64,000 nt of DNA from Natronobeatus ordinarius (GTDB taxonomy: Archaea > Halobacteriota > Halobacteria > Halobacteriales > Natrialbaceae), in assembly GCF_024362485.1 (NCBI RefSeq), contig NZ_CP101456.1, positions 2,480,001 through 2,544,000 on the forward strand, in the 5' to 3' direction. Both the position numbers and the translations under genes were made by a program. This document shows, piece after piece, positions 41,576 through 50,488 of this stretch. The notes beneath the pieces are model-generated. The model was not told the origin of the DNA and did not search any database. It saw nothing but the letters and a program-made list of their open reading frames with translations. Position 1 is the stretch's first letter. Each line of letters starts with the position of its first letter.

Positions 41576-41697
41576 AAACCCTCTGAAGTCATCACCTATC
41601 CAAAAACTCAAGAAGAGAAATGTGAATTATAGCTACTATCTCAAAAGATGTATAATAAGCAAAGCTTATTACTATAGGTGTTGAACATGTAGTTGCA

Positions 41698-42477
41698 ATG
41701 CGCAGAAGAAATGTCATAACCTCGGCTGGCGCACTGTTCGCACTAGGCGGAATTTCCACCGTCTCTGGAAGACCAGATAATCAACCGGTACCGGCAGAGG
41801 ATGCTGGTGTTGAAAAGGCAGTTAAGAAACTTCTAAGGAAAGGACAACACAAACAGGTGAAGGAGCTTCTCGACAGACATAACGTGAACTATGTGATGGA
41901 GTCCCAATCAGTAGCGTCTGACGACGAAGCGAGTACTGAGGGTCGGTATTCAGAGTCGTCCTCGGAACTTTACCTAACTGTTGTTGAAATGAGTGGAGAT
42001 GATCGGTGGTTGGCAACAGGTGCGGGCACCTTATCTAACCGGAGGACCAGAGTCAGAGATGCTGCCATTATCGAAGATGCCTGTGGTATAACCGTGGACA
42101 CCAATGAATGGACACTGCTAGGATCCGACCACATTTGGTACAACGCAGATAGCGACGGGTATAATGGGGCGGATATGGAAATAACAGACGTTGACCCGAA
42201 TGCCGGAGTCTCAGCAGAAGTGACTCTACCGCAACTTCTAGATGACAAAACTACTGTTAATTTACAAGTAGAACTCGAAAAGACCGGCAGCGTAGACGAG
42301 GCTCCGATATTTTTCGATTACGAGCATACATGGGCGTATTTGGACGTCGCCCCATCCATACAGACGTATATAGAGACGGAGTCTGACAATGGAATCTTGA
42401 TGGTTCTCCTTGATTATGCTAGTACGGCATGGGATGTGAATCTAGACGCTGCACCAGGTGGTAGCGACACGTCATGA
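41698..42477 (+). CDS. Secreted protein of unknown function, orphan
   Basis: A 259-aa protein starting MRRRNVITSAGALFALGGIS, a Tat-like or Sec leader with three Arg. A basic helical part follows (AVKKLLRKGQHKQVKELLDR), then an acidic beta-rich region with WLATGAGTLSNRRTRVRDAA, ACGITVDTNEWTLLGSDHIW and a Gly/Ser-poor C-terminus. Isoleucine and asparagine content and AT-rich codons differ from neighbours, suggesting transfer. It lies between an IS6 remnant and the SWIM gene. No domain is recognised. A TATA-like TTATTACTATAG is about 25-35 nt upstream. Confidence 0.65.
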   Translation: MRRRNVITSAGALFALGGISTVSGRPDNQPVPAEDAGVEKAVKKLLRKGQHKQVKELLDRHNVNYVMESQSVASDDEASTEGRYSESSSELYLTVVEMSGDDRWLATGAGTLSNRRTRVRDAAIIEDACGITVDTNEWTLLGSDHIWYNADSDGYNGADMEITDVDPNAGVSAEVTLPQLLDDKTTVNLQVELEKTGSVDEAPIFFDYEHTWAYLDVAPSIQTYIETESDNGILMVLLDYASTAWDVNLDAAPGGSDTS

Positions 42478-42863
42478 ATAAATAACCTCACTAAAGAACT
42501 CACGGGTGTGTCAATCTTAGCGTGAGGGAGACGGTTGAGCTAAGCTACATTGGTGCCTTGAGAATGCTCGACCGTATGGTTGAGAAGATTTATCAGTAGA
42601 AAGCACATAGTTGTGAGAACGGACTGCTCTATCGTCTTGTCACCATGGCGACACCATACTGGACTGTTACCGCCAGATCAAACAACTTGATCGATCATAC
42701 GAAGTGATCTGATTATAACCTCACCACATTTGATTCCTAATAGAAGGCGATCGACTGAGTCGACATAAAGTCACCGCCAACGAGACGAACGTTGGAGTCG
42801 ACTACGAGGAGATTTACAGGTAGACGGGCGATCGGTTCACTGTCGGATGTCGTGGGAAGTGCG
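42478..42863. other. AT-rich gene-free interval
   Basis: No coding region was recognised. Fragments such as VEKIYQ and ENGLLYRLVTMATPYW hint at a decayed gene, but none can be assigned. The composition is AT-rich like the rest of the IS region. Confidence 0.4.
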
Positions 42864-43232
42864 TCACTCATCGGGATTACCCACGGGATCGCGGTCGTTG
42901 GTGGGGTACTCCAAGATCGGTTCACCGGAAACGTGGAGTGCAAGCTGCGGGTCGATCCCTATCGGGATCGGCTCGGCGCCGATCACGAACGCCACGCGCC
43001 GGATGTACTTACAGCGCCGGTTGCGGTACTGGTGGTCCGGGCACTCGCACGCACCGAGGCGCGCGTCGACGAAGTACACCCGACCGGACTGGGAGACAAC
43101 CATGTATAAGCCGTCGACGCCGCGAGCGCGGTCGTAGTCCTCGAGGACGGTCAAATACTGAGTGAGCGCTCGCTCGTTGAGCTCGTCGACGGTCTCCTGG
43201 GCGTCTCCGTCGGCGGTGGTCGCGACCGCCAT
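42864..43232 (-). CDS. SWIM zinc-finger-like protein with altered last ligand
   Basis: A 122-aa protein starting MAVATTADGDAQETVDELNE. The central part DGLYMVVSQSGRVYFVDA leads into ACECPDHQYRNRRCKYIRRV. SWIM fingers have CxC...CxH; here the two first Cys and third Cys are present, but the final His is Tyr (CKY). Typical haloarchaeal relatives have CKH at this site. The stop of the upstream broken gene overlaps its start (TGATG), so they were an operon. Such pairs are common on haloarchaeal plasmids and proviruses. The substitution suggests decay or a non-zinc variant. Confidence 0.72.
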   Translation of the reverse strand: MAVATTADGDAQETVDELNERALTQYLTVLEDYDRARGVDGLYMVVSQSGRVYFVDARLGACECPDHQYRNRRCKYIRRVAFVIGAEPIPIGIDPQLALHVSGEPILEYPTNDRDPVGNPDE

Positions 43233-43689
43233 CACTGCTCACCTCCGCCGTCGGCGTCACCGTACTGATCACGATCATGGGTCGACTGCTCGAGCTTCAG
43301 CCGTGATCGTGGGAACGAGTACCGCTCGAGTGGTTCGACGGTAACGTCGGTCTACTTCGAGAACACCACCAAGACGACATCGTCGTCCGCAGGGTAGTCG
43401 AGGTTCACATCCGCGATGATGGTGTTCTTCTTGAACTCGTACTCGGCGGCGCTCTTAGTCGGTAGTTCGACGACGAGCATCGTCGTCCCGGCGACCTCAC
43501 GGTCTCGATGACGTGGTCACCGACGTGCAGCGCCGGGGTTTTCGCGTCGGTCGGCTGCTCACCGCCAGGGCAGATCGGCTGGACCGTCGCGCGGGCCCGC
43601 TCGGCCTCGAGGGTCTCTGCCTCGTACCCGTCTTCCGGCCAGGGCTCGCGACCAGTGGTGCGGACGTCAGCAGCGGTGATGATCGTCAT
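43232..43689 (-). pseudogene. Broken partner gene of the SWIM protein
   Basis: It begins MTIITAADVRTTGREPWPED at 43689 and continues to ALHVGDHVIETVR. A frameshift near 43505 moves the frame to VAGTTMLVVELPTKSAAEYE and DDDVVLVVFSK. A TAG at 43352-43354 interrupts it, after which the same frame runs TDVTVEPLERYSFPRSRLKL to a TGA overlapping the SWIM start. Rejoined, it would encode about 150 residues with a beta-rich core. The function of the intact family is unknown. Two lesions show it is no longer expressed as one protein. Confidence 0.72.
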
Positions 43690-43721
43690 CGTTACGCGCG
43701 GACTGCCTCAAGGTCGAACTC

Positions 43722-43738
43722 TTCAACGGGTACTATAG
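43722..43738 (-). repeat. Terminal-repeat-like motif at the right edge of the IS region
   Basis: TTCAACGGGTACTATAG; reversed it reads CTATAGTACCCGTTGAA. It shares TATAGTAC, one variable base, then CGTT with the left-edge motif at 37964 in inverted orientation. It also resembles the right end of the MITE at 40180-40195. Confidence 0.55.
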
Positions 43739-43864
43739 CGACTCGACACACGACGGGGCGACGAGCAGCCCCACCCTCGTCCGGACGGTGAAGTCGAGTC
43801 GATCGGACCAAGTACCATATAAGACAGTTTTAAGCGTAGGCGAACGTTCTGGACGTATACGACC

Positions 43865-44332
43865 ATGACACTCGCCGAGGAGACCGAAATGACCGACGGG
43901 GAGATCGACGAGTTCCTCGGACGTAGAGAAACCGGGGTGTTGACCCTCGCTCGAGGGGACGAACCGTACGCGATTCCGATCTCGTACGGCTACGACGCCA
44001 CCGGTCGAACGTTCTACCTTCGGCTGGTGTCGACGCCGGAAAGCGAGAAGCGCCAGTTTCTCGGTTCGTCACCGCAGGCGCGCCTCGTCGTGTACGACGA
44101 GGCGCCCGAATCGACCTACCTGAGCGTCGTCGCGACCGGCACGCTCACGGCGATCGATCCGGCGGAGCTGACCGTCGACCGGATCGAGCAGTACGGGGCT
44201 GCCAAACGCCCGCTGTTCGAGATCTGGGGGGCGGAGAAATCGAATCTCGACATCGTCCTCTACGAGCTCGAGCCGGACGGGCTGAACGGTCGACGGACGG
44301 ACGTCGACCGCGAGGCTGTCAGCGCAGAGTAG
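43865..44332 (+). CDS. Pyridoxamine 5'-phosphate oxidase family (FMN-binding split barrel) protein
   Basis: A 155-aa protein with MTDGEIDEFLGRRETGVLTL, then YAIPISYGYDATGRTFYLRL. This is the same core as the 2194 gene, though the rest has diverged. The split barrel binds FMN or F420. It is the first chromosomal-type gene after the IS region and has normal GC content. A TATA-like AGTTTTAAGC (about 43827-43836) lies roughly 30 nt upstream. The specific reaction is unknown. Confidence 0.85.
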   Translation: MTLAEETEMTDGEIDEFLGRRETGVLTLARGDEPYAIPISYGYDATGRTFYLRLVSTPESEKRQFLGSSPQARLVVYDEAPESTYLSVVATGTLTAIDPAELTVDRIEQYGAAKRPLFEIWGAEKSNLDIVLYELEPDGLNGRRTDVDREAVSAE

Positions 44333-44448
44333 GGCACTGCGCTGCACAGTGGTGGGTCGTCGATCGCCAGCACATCCTGTCTGTCGGAACTGAGTACCGG
44401 ATCGCGGGCCGACTTGCGGTTTTCGGGAATGCCTGACAACAGCCGGTA

Positions 44449-44748
44449 TCAGAGCCGGGCGAGGTGCGCAGAGGAGTGGCTCAACAGCGGCCCGAGTTCC
44501 CTCAGTCGCGGTCCCGGTTCGACCTCGTTCGCCGTCCGATCCCACCGAACGACCGCCAGGTCGTCGAGCAGCGGCAAGTGGACGTGATGCATGCGGATCA
44601 TCGTGCTCGAGTCGTCGTCGACGTCGAGTCGCGAACAGAGCGTGGCGACGTCGATCGGCCGCGCCGGCCCTGCCTCGGCGAGCGCGATCAGTATCTGTCG
44701 CCGCGTCTCGTTCGCGATCGCGGCGATCAGCGCATCGGTTTCGATCAT
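44449..44748 (-). CDS. Winged-helix (ArsR-like) regulator
   Basis: A 99-aa protein beginning MIETDALIAAIANETRRQIL, the first helix of an ArsR-like winged helix. ARPIDVATLCSRLDVDDDSS is the recognition region, and HHVHLPLLDDLAVVRWDRTA the wing and dimer strand. A C-terminal helix, LRELGPLLSHSSAHLARL, follows. Small haloarchaeal regulators with HHxHLPxL are common. It lies just downstream of the last gene of the glycan locus, on the same strand. Confidence 0.8.
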   Translation of the reverse strand: MIETDALIAAIANETRRQILIALAEAGPARPIDVATLCSRLDVDDDSSTMIRMHHVHLPLLDDLAVVRWDRTANEVEPGPRLRELGPLLSHSSAHLARL

Positions 44749-44938
44749 TGTACCCCAGGTGGTGTTGCCGTCGTGATAGACATCGGTCCTCGATATACAG
44801 GGCTCTTAGAAGGGGGGCAGTACCGTTCACGAACGCTGTCCAATCCCTGCGGGCCGGGAGCCGATGCCCTGTCAGGTTCCTGCTGGTCGGGGCACGATGC
44901 GCGTTTCGGACCCGACGCACGAGCCGCGACGGGATTCG

Positions 44939-46489
44939 TCAGAGGTATCCTGCGTCCTCGAGTCGGCTTCCCACGTCGCCGTCGTCGAAGAGCGGGTCCG
45001 TCGCCGCCGCGCCGTAGACGAGGTCGTCGTAGCGAGCCCGGACCGCCGGATCGACGAGCAGCCCGTCGGGAACCGAACCGGTCATCAGCGAGGGGACGGG
45101 ACGACCGAGCAACGCCATCGTAATGGGCGCGACGTCGACGAGCGAGAGTCGGCGTGTGGGGGCCGTCCCCGTGAATCCGGGCCCCGTGCCCACGAACACC
45201 CCTTCGAACCCGAGTCCAACGGTGTCGATCGATTCGAACCGCCGACCGGACAGTGCCGCCGAGACGGTGTGGTTCATCCCCTTCGGCAAGAAGCAGACGT
45301 CCGGAGCGCCTTCGAAAAAGTGCCCCTCGTGGAGGTGGTCGCGTCGGCAGACGAACTCGAACGCCGGCTCGCCGTCTGGCGTCTCGAGGGCCGTGAGGAG
45401 CTCGACGAGTTCGTCACAGACTGATTCGTATCTCGACGGCGGCACGTTCCCGTACGGTTCGCGGCCGGCGAGATTGATTCGAACGCCCATGCAGGTCTCG
45501 TCGGGACAGTACGCGATCGACGAGTACCAGTCGATCCGGTCGTTGGTCGAATCGGACGACCCGTCGACGAACTCGGCGAGTGTGGACTCGAGTCCGAATC
45601 TGGCCATCACGCGGTCGCCGGCCCGGAGCGCCCGTTCGATCGGCCCGCGGTGCTCGCGACCGTCACCCTGGCCGATCTGAAACGAGGGCGTCGGCGGCTC
45701 GCCGCCGTCGGTCGGCTCGAGAAAGCCGACCTCGCGGAGGATTTCGTTGATGGCGATGCGATAGCCGGCGACGGGAGAGACACCGCGTGTCGAACAGCAG
45801 ACGACGTTGGTTTCCTCGCCGACGGTCTCGAGGACGCCACCGACGAACGCATCGACGGCCTGGTAAAGCGGCTCGAGTTCGCTCGCGTCGTCGGCCTCAC
45901 CGACGGCAGTCTCGAGTTCGTCGAGCCGGACGACGGCGAGTTCCCAGTCGGTTCGCTCGAGGAGCGAGCTGACCGCACGACGACGCCGGTCGACCGAGTC
46001 GACGAGTGTCTCGACGCCTGTCCGTTCGTCTGTTGGCGGTTCGGTGAACGGATCACCACGTTCGTCGGCGAGTTCGTCCCGGATCCCCATCGGGTGGGCC
46101 GGTTCGGTTCCAGCCGGCGAGTCTCCGGGGACGAGCACGCCGTTCATCGGATCAGCCGGTTGTGTCACGGGGACGTTCAACACCACCGAGGACGTCCCCT
46201 CACTCGAGAGGTAGTCCCACATGGCGGGCCGACGGACGTCGATGCGAGAGGCAGGCTGTGGGTCGCTCGGGTAGGCGTCGTACGTGAGCGAGCCGTAGAC
46301 GCCGTGGTGGCTGGGCTCGCATCCCGTGTACAGCGATGGCCAGGCACAGCCGACAGAGGGCGGGTGGGTGGACTCGAGCCGTGCCTCGATTCCCCGGTCG
46401 CACAACCCGGTGATGGTCGGCATCGACGACGCGTCCCGATCGAGGTGGCGAACGCCGAGTCCGTCGATACCGATGACGACCGTCCTCAT
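44939..46489 (-). CDS. Type I phosphodiesterase-like protein lacking key metal ligands
   Basis: A 516-aa alkaline-phosphatase-superfamily protein. VIGIDGLGVRHLDRDASSMP holds the first metal Asp, and CAWPSLYTGCEPSHHGVYGS surrounds the nucleophile region. In the 48762 paralogue the second site has TDAVFHNF and SDHGIGPVTGY. Here the matching places read LDELETAVG and STRGVSPVAGY, so the Asp/His ligands are gone. A late His (GMNHTVSAAL) is kept. Catalysis is therefore doubtful. It is the distal gene of the glycan locus and carries the CTTTGTTATC element 103 nt upstream. Confidence 0.85.
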   Translation of the reverse strand: MRTVVIGIDGLGVRHLDRDASSMPTITGLCDRGIEARLESTHPPSVGCAWPSLYTGCEPSHHGVYGSLTYDAYPSDPQPASRIDVRRPAMWDYLSSEGTSSVVLNVPVTQPADPMNGVLVPGDSPAGTEPAHPMGIRDELADERGDPFTEPPTDERTGVETLVDSVDRRRRAVSSLLERTDWELAVVRLDELETAVGEADDASELEPLYQAVDAFVGGVLETVGEETNVVCCSTRGVSPVAGYRIAINEILREVGFLEPTDGGEPPTPSFQIGQGDGREHRGPIERALRAGDRVMARFGLESTLAEFVDGSSDSTNDRIDWYSSIAYCPDETCMGVRINLAGREPYGNVPPSRYESVCDELVELLTALETPDGEPAFEFVCRRDHLHEGHFFEGAPDVCFLPKGMNHTVSAALSGRRFESIDTVGLGFEGVFVGTGPGFTGTAPTRRLSLVDVAPITMALLGRPVPSLMTGSVPDGLLVDPAVRARYDDLVYGAAATDPLFDDGDVGSRLEDAGYL

Positions 46490-46591
46490 TCGTGCCTCGT
46501 CGTGTTCGGTCGGCGCAGTACGCGTCCATCGTCGGCCGCTGCGATCCCACCCTCGAGTCGGGTCATCGATCGAGGAGTGTGCGCCCCGTTC

Positions 46592-46602
46592 CTTTGTTAT
46601 CG
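46592..46602 (-). promoter_or_regulatory. CTTTGTTATC element before the second phosphodiesterase-like gene
   Basis: CTTTGTTATCG on the plus strand (CGATAACAAAG in the gene's direction) about 103 nt before the ATG at 46489. It is one of five such copies between 46.6 and 57.8 kb. Confidence 0.55.
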
Positions 46603-46719
46603 ACGTGTTTCTGGCGTCGACGACGGGTTCAGCCCCCGCTTAGCGGTATTTCGGGGGGCCGCTACCAGCAGGTATCGTCTCCGTTCTCCACCGTCGAGGA
46701 CGGCGACTGTGACGAGGGC

Positions 46720-48762
46720 TCACCGGTCACGCCAGCGCTCGAGGTCCGCCAACACTCGCTCTTTGAGGTAGCCGAGGTCGGCAGCGAGCCGCTCTCGCGT
46801 CCGCTCGAGAGCCACCGCCAGAACCCGTTTCGTGCGGTAGCAGGCGTCGGCCAGTTGCGCACGGGCGTACCCGAGACCGATCGAGAGTCGTTCGCCCGCG
46901 TGCTGGAGGCGAGGGACGAGCCACGCCCGCGAGCGCTCGAGCCCGTCTGAGAGCCGTTTGCCCGCGTGCCGGAGACGAGGGACGAGCCACGCCCTCGAGC
47001 GCTCGAGATCGGCGGAGAGACGGTCGCCGAGGCGATCGCGGTCGAGTTCGAGTCGATCTCCGAGCCGGTTCGCGGCGCTCGAGAGACCGACCGCCGCCAG
47101 CGTTACCACGACGAGCAACAGCGTCGCCGATCGATCGACGCCCGTCGAGAGCCGCTCTCTCAGGTGCTCGAGTCCGGTCGTGAGATACTCGGATCCGGTC
47201 GAGAGGTGTGCTCGCACGCTGGCGAGGAGCGGTTCGGTCTCCCGTGAGTCGGGGATCCAGTGGCGGACGTACGGGAACTCGAATCCGGCGGCCTCCTCGA
47301 GTAGGTCGAGGACGACCACGTCGTCGGGCTCGAGGCCCCCGGCAAGGCCGACGACGGCGAGAGAGGCGAGTCCGGCCACGACCAGGAACGGAACGAGGGT
47401 GAGTATCGAGACCGAGAGCCACGGCGAGAGGAGGACGGCGGCGGGGAGCAAGACGACGGGGAGAGAGAGGTACGCCCGCGTGGCGGCCGGCGAGAGGGGC
47501 GTGATGTCATAGCGGATCGCGAGGATGGCGCAGATGACGCCGTGGAGGGCGATCAGCGACGTCACCGAGGCGACCGCCGCGCCGACGTAGCCATAGCGGG
47601 GGATCAAGAGGAGGTTGACGACGACGTTGAGCGTCAGGCCGACGACGTTGCCGACGGCGATCCAGGTGGTTGCGCCGACGGCCGAGAGCGTTTCTCGATC
47701 TCTTCCGGCGGCGGCCGAGAGGAAAAAACCGGTCGCGAGGATCGGCAACACGAGCGCGGCGTCGGTGTAGGCGGGGCCGAAAAAGAGGTGAATCACGTCT
47801 CGAGGGAAGACGACGAACAGACAGAACGCCGGGAAGGTGAGCACGTACACCCACTTCGTCGTCGTGGCGTAGATGTCGTCGACGGCGTCGCGGTCGTCGT
47901 CGGCGTCGAGCCGAGAGGCGATCGGCAGGTAGAGGAAGCCGAAGGCGGTGAGCGCGACGAGCAGCCCGTTCGCGAGCGGATAGGCGGCGTCGTAGATGCC
48001 GACTTCGTAAGAGCTGCGGAAGTAGCCGAGCATGAGCGTGTCCGTCCGGGTGAGCATGACGCCCACGACGGTGGAGACGACGAGCGGCGCGGAGAAGCGA
48101 ACGAGTTCTCGCGTGTGCGTACGGAACGGGCCGCGAAGCGGCATGAGCCGCGCGAACAGCAGGTGAGCGACGAGGAACGTCGCCACGGCCGCGAGCAGGT
48201 AGGCGACGCCGGCGGCGACGATCCCCATCCCGGCGAGCAACAGGAGGCCGATCAGACCGATTCGCAGGAAGGGATCGACGAAGTCCTCCGCGACGGTCCG
48301 AAACACGGTGTTCTCATAGCCCCTGATCCCCGCGACAGCGATCCGGAAGCCGACGGTGAACGGCAGCGCGAGCGCGAGCAGCCGGACGAACGTCACCGCT
48401 TCGGCCGTTTCGAAAAAGGTCGCGGCGAGCCACTCGGCCGCGAGGAACAGCCCCAGCGCGCCCACCAGAGCGAGCGTCCCCGCCACCAGCAGGCCGCTGA
48501 CCCAGACGCCCCGCTGATCCGTCCGATCCTCGTATCGCGGGACGTACCGGGAGACACCCTGGGTAGTCCCCGCGAGCGCGAACGTCACCGTGAACGTGAG
48601 CAGCGCGAGTCCGACGCTCACCTCGCCGTAGGCGTCGGGCGAGAGCAGCCGACCGATCACCACCCGCTCGCCGAGTTTCGCCACCGAGGCGATGATCCCG
48701 CCGACCAGCACCAAGGCGGCACTCGAGAGCAGCGCCGACAGCTCGCGCGTGCGATCCGCCAT
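46720..48762 (-). CDS. Oligosaccharide flippase (Wzx-type) with long C-terminal helical tail
   Basis: A 680-aa membrane protein. The first about 490 residues carry some 14 transmembrane helices in MATE/MOP-flippase order: LVGGIIASVAKLGERVVIGR, GTTQGVSRYVPRYEDRTDQR and SAPLVVSTVVGVMLTRTDTL. This part flips lipid-linked glycans across the membrane. Residues about 490-680 are an added tail with one hydrophobic span (LLLVVVTLAAVGLSSAA) and Arg-rich amphipathic repeats. LERSRAWLVPRL occurs twice 22 residues apart. Its start overlaps the upstream phosphodiesterase stop (TGATG), so the two are translated together. Confidence 0.9.
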   Translation of the reverse strand: MADRTRELSALLSSAALVLVGGIIASVAKLGERVVIGRLLSPDAYGEVSVGLALLTFTVTFALAGTTQGVSRYVPRYEDRTDQRGVWVSGLLVAGTLALVGALGLFLAAEWLAATFFETAEAVTFVRLLALALPFTVGFRIAVAGIRGYENTVFRTVAEDFVDPFLRIGLIGLLLLAGMGIVAAGVAYLLAAVATFLVAHLLFARLMPLRGPFRTHTRELVRFSAPLVVSTVVGVMLTRTDTLMLGYFRSSYEVGIYDAAYPLANGLLVALTAFGFLYLPIASRLDADDDRDAVDDIYATTTKWVYVLTFPAFCLFVVFPRDVIHLFFGPAYTDAALVLPILATGFFLSAAAGRDRETLSAVGATTWIAVGNVVGLTLNVVVNLLLIPRYGYVGAAVASVTSLIALHGVICAILAIRYDITPLSPAATRAYLSLPVVLLPAAVLLSPWLSVSILTLVPFLVVAGLASLAVVGLAGGLEPDDVVVLDLLEEAAGFEFPYVRHWIPDSRETEPLLASVRAHLSTGSEYLTTGLEHLRERLSTGVDRSATLLLVVVTLAAVGLSSAANRLGDRLELDRDRLGDRLSADLERSRAWLVPRLRHAGKRLSDGLERSRAWLVPRLQHAGERLSIGLGYARAQLADACYRTKRVLAVALERTRERLAADLGYLKERVLADLERWRDR
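46883..47014 (-). repeat. Two 66-bp direct repeats in the flippase tail
   Basis: Two 66-bp units (from about 46883 and 46949) encode LERSRAWLVPRL followed by (R/Q)HAG(K/E)RLS. They differ at only a few bases, pointing to a recent in-frame duplication. Confidence 0.7.
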
Positions 48763-50405
48763 CAGAGGTAGCCGAGGTCCTCGAGTCGCTCGGTGACGTC
48801 GTCCTCGTCGTCCTCGGGGGCGGCGCCGGTCGCGTAGGGGACGTCACCGTACTCGGCCCGGTCTACCGGCTCGTCGAGCAGCCCGTCGGGAACCGTCCCC
48901 GTCATCCGAGATGGTACCGGCCGGCCGAGCAGCGCCATCGTCACGGGCGCGACGTCGGTCAGCGAGAGCCGGTCCGCTTCGTACCCGTCCGCGAAGCCGG
49001 GCCCGACCCCCAGGAACACGCCGTCGACCTGGTGATCGTGATCGTCGACGGGGACGAATCGCTGGCCGTAGAGCTTCGTCGAGACGGTGTGGACCATTCC
49101 GGCGGGTCGGAACAGGACGTCTGGGGCGTCCTCGGCGTACGGCCCGTCGAAGACCGCCTCGCGCCGGCAGACGAACTCGAACGCCGGCTCGCCGTCGGGC
49201 GTCTCGAGGCCAGCGAGGAGCTCGATCACGTCGTCGCGGACGGCCTCGTACTCGTCGGGGGAGACGATACCCTCCGGTTCGCGGCCGGCGAGGTTGATCC
49301 GGACGCCCAGCTGGGTCTTGCTCGGGCAGTACGCCCGGGAGGCTCGCCAGTCGACGCTCTTGCCTGCCACCTCCCGGACGACGTCGGGGGCGAGTCGGAC
49401 GAGCGCGGACTCGAGGCCGAACCGCTCTGCGACCCCGTAGACGTGGCCCGGCTCGATCCCGAGCCCCGACGCGACGCGACTGCCGGCCAGGACCGTACGC
49501 TCGAGTGGGCTTCGCCCCGCCGAATCGGGTTCCGTCTCGGTGTCGGCCCCCGTCTCACCCATCAGGGCCGCTTTTTCGGGGCCGAGCCAGAGGCCATCGT
49601 CAGTCTCGTCGGTCGCCTCGACGAGCCCGTGCTCGGCGAGCACCTCGTTCACGTGGATCTGATAGCCCGTGACGGGGCCGATCCCGTGATCGGAGCAGAC
49701 GATCACGTTCGTCTCCTCGTCGACGACCTCGAGGACGTCGCCGACGAGGCGGTCGGCGGCCTCGTATATCACCCGGAAGTGGTCGTCGTCGTCGAAGTTG
49801 TGGAAGACGGCGTCGGTCTTCTGGAGCTGGAAGAAGGCGAACTCCCAGTCGTGGCTCTCGAGCAGCCAGCGGGCCGCCCGTCGCCGGCGATCGAGCAACT
49901 CGAGGTAGCCCGCGAACTTCTCATCGGAGTCGCTGCTGAGTTCGCCGCTCGAGTAGACGGTGTACGCCTCGCCGATCGCCGAAGAGAGTTCGTCGCGAAT
50001 CCCTTCGGGGTGGCCCGGCTCGTCCTCCGCGGCGAGGTAGCCGGGGACGAGCACGCCCTCGATCGGCTCTGCGGGGTGGGTTATGGGGACGTTCGACACG
50101 ATCGAGGCGATTCCCTCGGCCGAGAGGTAGTTCCAGATGGCGGGTTGACGGACGTCGGCCCGCGAGACGAGCCGTCCCTCGTCCGGATAGCCGTCGTAGT
50201 CGAAGAAGTCGTAGACGCCGTGATAGCTCGGATCGACCCCGGTGTACATCGACGGCCAGGCGCTCCCGGTCCACGGCGGGTGGGTGGACTCGAGCGGAGC
50301 CTCGATCCCTCGGTCACGAAGCGCGGTGAGGTTCGGAAGCGAGGAGGCGTACCGATCCAGATACCGAACGTCGAGCGCGTCGAAGCCGAGGACGACGGTC
50401 TTCAT
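48762..50405 (-). CDS. Type I phosphodiesterase/nucleotide pyrophosphatase family protein
   Basis: A 547-aa alkaline-phosphatase-superfamily enzyme. The first metal Asp is in VLGFDALDVRYLDR and the nucleophile region is GSAWPSMYTGVDPSYHGVYD. The second site is complete: LQKTDAVFHNFDDDDHF and IVCSDHGIGPVTGYQIHVNE. Family members hydrolyse phosphodiesters or nucleotide sugars and are frequent in haloarchaeal glycosylation loci. It shares architecture with the 44939 paralogue but keeps all ligands. A copy of the CTTTGTTATC element is 84 nt upstream. Its substrate is unknown; a lipid-phosphate glycan intermediate is an inference. Confidence 0.88.
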   Translation of the reverse strand: MKTVVLGFDALDVRYLDRYASSLPNLTALRDRGIEAPLESTHPPWTGSAWPSMYTGVDPSYHGVYDFFDYDGYPDEGRLVSRADVRQPAIWNYLSAEGIASIVSNVPITHPAEPIEGVLVPGYLAAEDEPGHPEGIRDELSSAIGEAYTVYSSGELSSDSDEKFAGYLELLDRRRRAARWLLESHDWEFAFFQLQKTDAVFHNFDDDDHFRVIYEAADRLVGDVLEVVDEETNVIVCSDHGIGPVTGYQIHVNEVLAEHGLVEATDETDDGLWLGPEKAALMGETGADTETEPDSAGRSPLERTVLAGSRVASGLGIEPGHVYGVAERFGLESALVRLAPDVVREVAGKSVDWRASRAYCPSKTQLGVRINLAGREPEGIVSPDEYEAVRDDVIELLAGLETPDGEPAFEFVCRREAVFDGPYAEDAPDVLFRPAGMVHTVSTKLYGQRFVPVDDHDHQVDGVFLGVGPGFADGYEADRLSLTDVAPVTMALLGRPVPSRMTGTVPDGLLDEPVDRAEYGDVPYATGAAPEDDEDDVTERLEDLGYL

Positions 50406-50488
50406 CGGCTCACCACCGATCCCTCGAGTTCAGAAATCGCTTACCGTCGGTCGTACCGTTCATCGGGTGAGGGGTGGACGGATTCACC

